From: Lucifuga dentata
Lineage: Eukaryota > Chordata > Actinopteri > Ophidiiformes > Bythitidae
Length of the DNA: 64,000 nucleotides
Direction of reading: 5' to 3'
NCBI GenBank assembly: GCA_014773175.1
Contig: VXCM01000306.1
Span: 464,543 to 528,542, forward strand
The position numbers were made by a program, and so were the translations under genes. Positions 55,545 to 64,000 of this stretch are shown in pieces. The number at the start of each line of letters is the position of its first letter. The stretch's first letter is position 1. The notes below the pieces were generated by a model. The model did no database searches, was not told the origin of the DNA, and worked only from the letters and a program-made list of their open reading frames with translations.

Positions 55545-58191
55545 ATGGAAAGTGACAGGAGAGGAAGAGGAGGCAGAGGAGGAAGAAGAGGAAGAAATCG
55601 TGGGGGAGAGGTGAGAGATTTTACATGCAAGTGGGATATTAGCTCACTCCTTAAACAGTTCAAATAATCCAGAGATGAGAAATAACTAAGTATATTTACT
55701 CGAGTAATTTACTTAAGTAAGGTTCTTTGGTACTGATTCGAGTTTGGAAAACTTAACTACATTTATCTGACAACTGCAATCAGTAGTTTGCAGATTCTGA
55801 TTTTACTTGCACTGATCACGTTGATAAAACATTTGACTTGCAAAAGAGAATTTGTTCACTGTGGTATACCTCAATTTATGTAAGTAGTAAAAGGTTCACC
55901 ACTGCTGATATCTGACTCATATCTCTCTCAGTGGCTGGTTTAGATATTTTAGGGCCAAGGCTATAATTAGGTGTGTGTGGATGGGGGTGGGGGTGGGGGG
56001 GAAGGTTTACAACTGATACCTCATTTCCTCCCCTACCAGGACAAAGATGTCCACCTGTCCAAGTCAATGTCCTACGCTCTTCGGCATGGAGCCGACCAGA
56101 TGGGTCTTCATGTGGGAGCAGGTGAGCTGCTGGTCTACACACAAATATCCCTGTCATACATTTTTAGTTATTTGAACTGCTTTCAAATAACTGTCAAATA
56201 ACTGTCAAGTAACTGTCAAGTTGAATTCATCAAAAAAAAAAAAAAAAAAAAAAAAAATTGCTGGCTCTTCAAATATTCAGTCCAGTGTTCAGTTCATAAA
56301 GGATGCTATATATATTTATTTTTTGAGCCTCGGCCTCTTTGTTCTTTTTTTGCATCAAATTCTTGAAGCATTTGGAGCCATAGTTCAAGCTAGCTAAATG
56401 TCTACAACAGATGGTATGAGTTTACCCAGACTCGGCATTGTGATGATGTTTGACTTTACTGTAAACTGATATTTTATTATTAGATAACCTTTCTAGAAAT
56501 ATTAAACATATATATTCACAGCACCAGTGTCTGTCAGTTCCACAAAATGCTTAAATAAATTGTTCCCATGCAGCATGCAGTGCAAAGAGGTGAGCATCAG
56601 GCAGAAAAGTTCATTGTCGGAATGTGACAATGGTTATGATAGTTCTCATCCTCTTAGATGGCTTTGTGTTTGTGGAGGAACTCTTGGCTCACCAACAGTT
56701 CCGCTCCTACTCACTGGAGGACGTCGAGAGAGTCGTAGCCACCAATGACAAACAGCGCTTCAAGCTGCGCCCCCACCCGGAGGATGGACGTCTGCAGATT
56801 CGGGCCAATCAAGGCCATTCAATGCAGGTTTCTACTCGGCGTATCCTGCATTCAGTATTACACGTCTTGAATATACACAAACTTATGGACAAAGTTTCAC
56901 ATCCTGTTCATTTGAGTGCAAACAGTGTAATCAAACTATTTACAACTTCACAAAATTTCAGCTGGTAAACGCAGTCATTCCTCTGACAATTCATTTGCAA
57001 GAAAAACAGAATTTGTGCTCCAGAAAGTCAGCATAATCAAAGTCAGCTGAAGGTCCACTAAGGCTTCAGAGAACAGCATCTCCTCTGGTGATAAAATGTG
57101 CCTTTAACTGACATTGCTTATTTTACGTCTCTCAAACTGTCATAGCTACTTCATTTAAAGACTGAAAGTTCAACTGACCGTGAAATGTGTATAAAATCTG
57201 TCTGATTTTGGATCTGAATCATGTCGGCCCATGCTGTTTTTCATTACTGGGCTGTGTCATATAATTGTAAATCTGAGAGAAACAATCACTTTGGATTTTC
57301 TTTTCGGACATTGTGGCAGTTTGATAAATTATTTAGCAAGGTGTGATGTGCAGGACAAAGATTAGCAACTGGTGGGAGAGTTTATGACTGCTTTTTTTTT
57401 TTTTTTTTTTTATTAATTTAAAAGGAGTGCCGCTGGATTGTATCGGTGTCTGCTCCACATCAAACTCCAAAACATAAAAAAAAAATTCTAACCTGAAATG
57501 TTAAATCTGTGTTATGATTGGTTGTGTTGCTGGTTTCAGGTTATGGATCTGGAGCTGAAGCCAGTCCTGGCTGGTTCCGCAGACTGCCCTGCTGAAGGTG
57601 TACACGGCTCCTACCTACGCAACTGGAGCTCCATCCAGCAGCAAGGCCTGAACCGCATGAATAGGACACACATCCACCTGGCTGCAGGGCTGCCTGGGGA
57701 GGATGGTGTCATCAGTGGTAAGTTGTGTGAGAGAAGCAGATACAGAAGAGAATTTAATCAGAATGTTTAGATAAATTGGTTCCATCATTTCATTTTCCAC
57801 TAGGTATGAGGAGGGACTGTGATCTGGCCATATTTATCGATGTCCCCAAAGCTCTTGCTGGTAAGATTACCAGTTAATTATTAATACTACCCAGTGCACA
57901 GAGTCTGTGTTTGCAACAATCTCTCTCTCATGTATCTGGCTGTACAGATGGTATAGAGTTCTTCTGGTCAGAGAATGGTGTATTGTTGTGTCCAGGCGAT
58001 GCAGAAGGCAAGCTTCTTCCCAAATACTTCAGCCGAGCCTTGAGGCTGAGACCTACAAGTAAGAAAAACTGTCACAAATTCACTTTTGATGTTTTTAATG
58101 CATCAATGTGGAGCCAAAATGTACTTTTTTAAACCCTTAATTTTAGTCATCTTCATCTTGTGTTTCAGGAAGCATCCTGCCACTCCAGTAG
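55545..58191 (+). CDS. trpt1: tRNA 2'-phosphotransferase 1, 7 exons
   Basis: The Tpt1/KptA family transfers the 2'-phosphate from the splice junction of ligated tRNA to NAD+, giving ADP-ribose 1'',2''-cyclic phosphate. Exons: 55545-55610, 56040-56121, 56658-56827, 57540-57717, 57804-57860, 57948-58058, 58169-58191; total 228 codons plus stop, in frame throughout. The N-terminus is an Arg/Gly-rich tail (MESDRRGRGGRGGRRGRNRG). The catalytic signatures are present: LSKSMSYALRHGADQMGL, DKQRFKLR, IRANQGHSMQV, NRTHIHLAAGLPG, GMRRDCDLAIFIDVP, ADGIEFFWSENGVLL and LLPKYFSRALRLRPT. The family's R-H-R-R catalytic set is represented by LRHG, RANQGH and the RTHIHLA block. The protein ends RSILPLQ after a 23-nt last exon. 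It is adjacent and tail-to-tail to fermt3, as in mammals. Confidence 0.93.
55979..56002 (+). repeat. G-run tract near trpt1 exon 2 acceptor
   Basis: GATGGGGGTGGGGGTGGGGG has three to four runs of five or more G on the transcript strand, 37 bases before exon 2. It could form a G-quadruplex in the pre-mRNA. Confidence 0.6.
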
Positions 58192-59399
58192 CAGCAGAGT
58201 TACAGTTCTGTCATTGGTCAAAGGACAGTTCACCTGACTGCGCCAGCATCCCGTTGCTGATGTTAGTTCCCATGGTAACAAATCTCTTTTTTTTTTGGAA
58301 GTTTTTGGTCAGCGAAGTAGCATTCAAAGAGCATCCTTAATGGGATTAAATCAGTGACTTTTCCAATTGTGCATCATTTTTGAAAGGCTTTTTGTGCTTC
58401 ACTTTTATCTGTAAATTTAACAAGATTGTGCTATGAAATGTCATTTTGTATTTGCATGTTCAGAGACTTTCTTTATTGCATTTTAGTGCAAACTAAACTG
58501 TCATTCATTGACCTCCAAGATGAGTTTTAGTATGAAGTATAACTTTTTTAACCCAGCATACAAACACTGAATAAATTTAAAGATGCAGAGTATGTGTGGA
58601 TCATCACATGAGTAAGCTTGGGAAAAACAGAGGATGCAGACAATGTATTTTTTTTTTTGGTAACGGACAGTTTCAACTGTTTCTCTAAGATAGGGAAGCG
58701 CGCGCCCACACACACACACACACATTGGTTTGGAGCTTCCTGTGTTAGAAACAGCACAAATTGCCACCATGTATTCTAACCGTAAACTACCAACATAATT
58801 AATAATGGAAACAGAACTATTCTATTTGTGCTATTTATTTTTATTTGAGTTTCTGTGGTAAACACAGAAACTCTTTATTATTGTGGCTGTTCTAATCTGT
58901 CATTCATAGCCTAAATATACCCAAAAAAAAGTGACAATATGACTACAAAATGAGGCTTTGCATCTCAATCAACAATGATGACAATTCTTGACACTATCAG
59001 GTGAAATGGGAAATTTACAGCTGGGTGAGCCAGATGTTGGTTGTACATTTCCTGTGTGAGGAGCTGCTCTGCTGATCCTCAACCAGCACCTCTCCATCCT
59101 GAAGGGAAAGGGAGGTACGCATGATGGCCACAGAAGTCTTGAACTATCTGAACATGTTTAGTCTTTCATCCACTGATGTAGCTTACAAATAAATGGGACT
59201 GTGCATGTGTAAAATAAAGGCTAGATGGATGTAATAAATTTAAAATTTACATGATTATGCATTTTGAGCCTTTGTTGCCCTATTTGATCTTTTTGTGGTG
59301 CTCTAAGTGTAACAGAAAATCTTTCTCCACATAGTTTTCCTCTGTCAAAACACAGGAGTAAATCTGTGAAGATCAAACAAGATCGGTTGTCTGTGTGTT
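58192..59399. other. Convergent intergenic region, trpt1 / fermt3
   Basis: Holds the 3' UTRs of both genes. Forward AATAAA signals occur near 58571 and 59210, and reverse ones near 58872. A CA microsatellite is at 58708-58725. No additional gene seen. Confidence 0.5.
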
Positions 59400-62300
59400 T
59401 CAGAGAGCTTCATGGCCGCCGGTCAGCTTGTGGAAGAGCTCCTCATTCAGCATGTCGCTCTTCTCACGACTGCGTGTCGACATAAAAATGTAGCCTCCAA
59501 TAAACTCATGAACAATTTTGCAGTCGGCAGTCACGCAGCTGAAGGCAATGTTCACGTTTCCCTCAAACTCAATGGCCACCTGGAGGAAGAAACACGTGCA
59601 CACAAATGAGGAAGAGCAGAAATGGGATTCTTTTAAGCTGAAAGGTGAATTTTGAGAGGGCAGAAAAAATGGATAATATATAGATACATGTTAGGTTTAT
59701 ATTTATTTTAGAATTTAGAATATGGGCATTTTAGTTTGTTTTTCTTTAACTTTTTCTTCTTTTACTCTTGTTGAACTTATGTCTGCTGAATGCTAACTGA
59801 TAAATAGTGACTCAAGAATTTGTAAATTCCATAAGCACCAGAAACACCCACAATAAGGTTTCTGCAGCTAATTCAGCACCACATGTTCCTGAGAACACAG
59901 GTGGAACTCTTGCAGGATGATGAAAGTATGAGTATAACCTGTCGTATGTCCCAGTTGACATTCCACTGCTTCATGTTGTTGTAGCGCCAGGTCTTGACCA
60001 CATCACCCACCCCAAGATCAATGCGGATCAGTCGGCTGGGGCCAATGCCCAATACTTCATCTTTCCGGCTGCCCTTGAACCTGTTGAGCAAAAACAACCA
60101 GCTTTTGGTCAGACCTCTCTTTCAAAACCATGTGTCACTGTCTAGCATGCTGGATCTCACTGCTTCCTTTCTATCAATCATAATTACAACACTCCTGGAA
60201 GAGGACTGTCTACTTCCCAAATCACTCTTCATGTTGTGAAAAATTGTTGGAAAAACTGGCACTGAAAACATCCATTTTAACTTCTTTGTTTTTAACCTAT
60301 TTTTGGCATTTTGTTTTTTTCTGACAGTGTAAGGGGACAGGAAAAATGGGACAATGAAAAACAGATCCCAAACTCCAGTCGAGGGGACCAGGCTTTTGTG
60401 GTTATATGGTACATGTTTTAGACCACAGGTCCATTGGGACCCCATAACTTTACATGGAACTTTAAAATTAACCTGACTACGACGTATGAGAGGCCAAAGT
60501 CCGGCAGGGCCTGCCAGATCTGCAGGAAGCGCATCAGGGCGTCAGTCAGTGAGAGCTGAGCTACATTCTGGTAGGCATCCAGGATACGAGGAGTCAGCTG
60601 GAGAGACAGGCACAGGGCAAACGTTCAGATATGATAAAATGAATAGTTTCATTTATTCTACCTGGAGTTAAAAGTTAGTACAGGTTGTAGTTGCAGAACT
60701 GTGAAGTTAGCTCAGTTCCAGCAAAAACTGTAATCATATCCAGAAAAATGATTCAGTTCAATTCAGATTGATTTGGTGATTTGGTGATTTGATGAATAAA
60801 CATAACAGACTTTGTTTGAAAAGTCTTATGTGTTTGTGTGTACGTGTGTGAGTGAAAATTCCATGTCTCTGGCAGCTCCTGTACCTGTTTCGCCTTGTAT
60901 TTCTTGTGGTAGCGTGGTGACACCAGGCTGTGGGTGTTCATGCTTTCGTCAGTGGCAGTTGTGTTACCATGGGAAGCCGTGTTGGTCCTCTGCATGGCCA
61001 GGAAAGTGCGGATGTTCTGAATCTCACTCTGGAAACTACTATCAGCCAGGCTTTTACCTTTGGAGGCCAGCCGACATGCAGCCATCCACTGGGCATACTG
61101 CTGCTCCTAGAGGGCGAGAAACAAAGATGCAGAATGCAGAGAGAAAGAAATGTAGAGACAGAGAGAAATGAGATAGTGAAGGAGAGAGGAGAGGTGAACT
61201 AGAGGGCTTAAGATAGATGAATGAGGAGAAATAAGTCTGTGTGTGTGTGCATGCAAGCTTGGCCTCACATTTTCACAGCGCAGATAGGCTTCATTCATGC
61301 CCTCAGGTGCTGGAATCAGGAGTCTGATAAGGAACTTCTGTGCTGCCACGTTGACATCTGGAGCCACCTCACATCCTGTGCACAGGACAGATGTCAATGC
61401 AGCAGCCCGTGTTGGGATTTGAAGGTTATTTTTATGCCATTAATAGGAAAGACACAAAGATGAAAAGTGATAATTGCAAATCCAAAATATACCAATATTA
61501 TGTTAGTTATGTCGTTGCATCCTAGTGTTTGTGTCCTGCTCATTTGTTTTAATGTGGACATAAATTACTAAAATGTGTGAGTTATGAGGGTAAGCTTACT
61601 TGGCTCGACCATCGTCATTATAAATTACTATAATAATAATTCAAGATAAAGATTAATTTAATGAAATATCACAGAGTACAATATATTCAGTACCTTTAAG
61701 GTTAATCTGTTGAATTGGTTCTCCAATGCTCTCTTCCTTGCTCTTGAAATAAGAAATGGAGGTATCCTGGAACTTGAACCAGTACTGTTTGTATCCCTTC
61801 AGAGTCAGTCTCTTAGGCCTGAAACATCCAAAACATTCATTTTTCGAGATATAACCTGGTCGATCTTTCACAGGAAAGGTAAGTATTTTTTGCACTACAC
61901 TTAAGTTTGGTCCCACTGCTATGAAACCTTTTCGACATAGAGAGGAGAAATAGAAAAACTGCTAATGTATGTTCTAGTCTCTCAGTTATTGAAAAGAAGT
62001 GAGACAAACAGTTGTCTGCTATTTAACTAAGTGTATGTCTTTTTTCTTAGTGGCTGTATTTTGTCAGATGAACGTGAGGGAACAGAATTATTGAAATCTG
62101 AATCTCACCTGAATATCTTCAGATAGGCATTCAGCTCTGGAGCGGTCATGTTTTCCTGGATGAAAGACAAACCTTTTTACAAAGATAAATTAAATCTCTG
62201 ATCTTTCTGCCTTTTTTTTTTTTTTTTTTTTTTTTTAAATTGAACAGGAGTTGAACTGGTAATAAACTTCATAAAATCAATCTTGTTTTCATTTACAAGG

Positions 62301-63713
62301 CTGAATTTGTTGTTCGGGTTAAAATCCCGTATTTTTTTTTTATTTTTTTATTCTAACCACATTAAAAAGAAAAACTATTTTGTAAAGAGTTTTAGTTCAA
62401 ACTGAGCTCGTAATACCAGTATGCAAATAAACTAATTATTAAAGGTACAATTATTACTAACATTTGAAAGTCAAATACTAAAGTAACATTTTGAAGGACT
62501 ATACCAGTGGTTTTGCATGTTTGAGCCCAATAAATATAACCCCATACACATTACATTACTGCCAACCATTATCCAAAACATAATAAAGGAGCAGTAAATT
62601 TTCACATTGTTTTTCTTACCTTCCATTGGTTTCTTTTCATCCCAGAATGCTGTAATAATCAGCTTGTAGATACAGTACTTGAAATGTGCTTGAGACAGGA
62701 AATCCATCACGACAAATAACATGCTGTTATTATTTTTTGTTGAAGTTACTTAATTTAACCAATCCAACCCGGAGCTACAAGGAAGAAAATGTATGCCTCC
62801 ACCAGGAAATATAGTCTCAGGAGAAAATTGCTTTTACCAGAGAAATTAAAACTCTGCCACATGTAAATATACGTTTGGAGGTGATAACTGAATTTTAAGG
62901 TGTGTGTATCACTTGAACATTTAATTTTTAAACATTAGGGACTTTGGCCAAATAACACAAAAAGTACAATACAGTGTTTTATTTTGGATAATGGTTGGCA
63001 ATACTGTAACGTGTATGTGGGTATTATTTATTGGGCTCAAACAAGCAAAACCACCAGTTGGCCCTTTAAAGAATGTGATTCCAGTTACTATCAAGTCTTA
63101 ATAAAAATAGATCCTGTATGTAGTTTTAGGAATTTTTCCTGTGCTGTAACATTTCATAGAAACATATCCTGTGATAGAATTAGCTGCTGCCTGCTCCCTC
63201 ACTTCAGCATCTGCAAAACAGACCCAGAGTCAAAGTCTGAGACAATTGCACTCTAATCCTGACAGGAAGTGACCCTCAATAACAGACGAGTACATCCTTC
63301 ATGTCTGACCAGCATCTCAGACGCAGAGCTGATCTCTCCCCCCATCTTGACCTCCAGGGACTGCAGGGCTGATTCTAGGTCGTCCATGGCCGCGTTGCAG
63401 CTCAGCAACTGGGCCTCCGACTGAGACACTTTGCTGATGTGATACTATGTGAGATTGGGAGTAAGACAAATTTCAAAACATGTTAAATGACAATACAACT
63501 CTTGCTATTATTTGGGACACTTGAATCAGTTTTTATATATATCTAGAATAAATTCCATAACTTTTCAACCTCATGGCTACACATATTTCTCCATCATCTG
63601 TTTACCTGCAGAGCTCCAAACAGCATCATCTCCTCCTCGGTGCAGTCGATGTCCTCCAGCAGGACGGCCCAGCGAGCCTGCTCGTACAGCTGCGTCAGAC
63701 GAACCATATCATA
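59400..63713 (-). CDS. fermt3: Fermitin family homolog 3 (kindlin-3), 3' part; 5' end outside window
   Basis: Kindlin-3 binds beta-integrin tails with talin and activates integrins in blood cells. Exons seen, 5' to 3': 63606-63713, 63310-63444, 62109-62155, 61694-61818, 61269-61375, 60885-61106, 60473-60597, 59939-60080, 59400-59579 (stop 59400-59402). Features: [20 protein letters not shown] in the central FERM F2 region; the PH domain inserted in F2 ([60 protein letters not shown]); and the F3 part ([60 protein letters not shown]). The terminal LTGGHEAL matches FERMT3 rather than FERMT1/2. Fish may have two copies; the a/b suffix cannot be decided. Confidence 0.93.
62495..63065 (+). mobile_element. 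TTAA-flanked MITE, copy 4 (fermt3 intron), most diverged
   Basis: Ends AGGACTATACCAGTGGTTTT and (reverse) AGGGCCAACTGGTGGTTTTG. Right flank TTAA (63066-63069), left flank TTGA. Keeps the family's internal order but with many substitutions, so it is probably the oldest copy. Confidence 0.7.
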
Positions 63714-64000
63714 CTGAAGTGCCGAGGAAAGGCAGGACCAGAGGGGGAGAGGAGAGGGTAGGTCAAAGAGAAAGCAGGATTTTTTATTTTAGGGTTTTTT
63801 TCCCCCTTCTCTTTCTAGAGAGCTTGGGCTGGGACAGGAGCTGTTGTCACCGTGGGCCTTTAAAGCCCTGTGTTAAGTCATATCGGTCTACACAAATAAA
63901 CTTGATATATAAATTTATATTCATACATTTATACAATGCAGCCTCAAGAGGGCACAAGCCAGTGTCCTCCTTGTGTCAGTCCCAAGCCCGAATAAATGCA
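63714..64000. other. fermt3 intron at window edge
   Basis: No further exon was found before the window ends; the upstream fermt3 exons lie outside. Confidence 0.5.

Noticed and set aside
58086..58340. 84-codon forward ORF after trpt1 exon 6 as a longer TRPT1 C-terminus
   Set aside because: The splice acceptor at 58168 puts exon 7 in another frame, ending RSILPLQ. The long ORF would need a different junction and has no family match.

Overview
This window is nuclear DNA from a ray-finned fish, almost certainly a teleost. The genes are split into many short exons with GT-AG introns. Their proteins are clear vertebrate orthologues, and the introns carry fish-typical repeats (Rex3-like and RTE-like LINE 3' ends, a hAT-like MITE, Tc1/mariner-like MITEs, many microsatellites). 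The species cannot be named from the sequence. From memory, seven of the eight genes (atg2a, nxf1, bscl2, rnaseh2c, zbtb3, trpt1, fermt3) have human counterparts on 11q12-q13. The adjacent, tail-to-tail trpt1/fermt3 pair is also found in mammals. The outlier is an inositol-trisphosphate 3-kinase gene.

Layout: 1-17504 (-) atg2a, 5' part only, 30 exons seen, 3' end outside the window. 19366-31705 (-) nxf1, the mRNA export receptor, 21 exons, with a possible alternative first exon at 33314-33374. 34410-38077 (-) IP3 3-kinase, 7 exons. 39414-42552 (-) bscl2/seipin, 9 coding exons. 45544-47759 (+) rnaseh2c, 4 coding exons, head-to-head with bscl2 over a compact promoter. 50956-54207 (-) zbtb3, 2 coding exons. 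55545-58191 (+) trpt1, 7 exons, head-to-head with zbtb3. 59400-63713 (-) fermt3 (kindlin-3), 3' part only. The exon coordinates were read by hand from splice consensus, reading frame and remembered human protein sequences.

The most notable signal lies in nxf1 intron 10. A hairpin at 24875-24971, on the gene's strand, carries both halves of the internal loop of a constitutive transport element (CTE), the RNA structure that NXF1 itself binds. Human NXF1 has its CTE in the same-numbered intron, where retention of the intron yields a short protein (small Tap). This looks like the fish version of that autoregulatory loop. The retained-intron reading frame here runs about 25 codons before a stop.

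Other structure: a four-copy, roughly 560-580 bp inverted-repeat element flanked by TTAA (piggyBac-like MITE); a three-layer nest of repeats at 49.4-50.8 kb whose innermost MITE has its empty target site elsewhere in the window (30251); an eight-copy ~89 bp minisatellite in nxf1 intron 13; and two GC-AG introns. The assembly also contains at least eight false 54-67 bp direct duplications, each split by a single N. Four of them hit coding exons.
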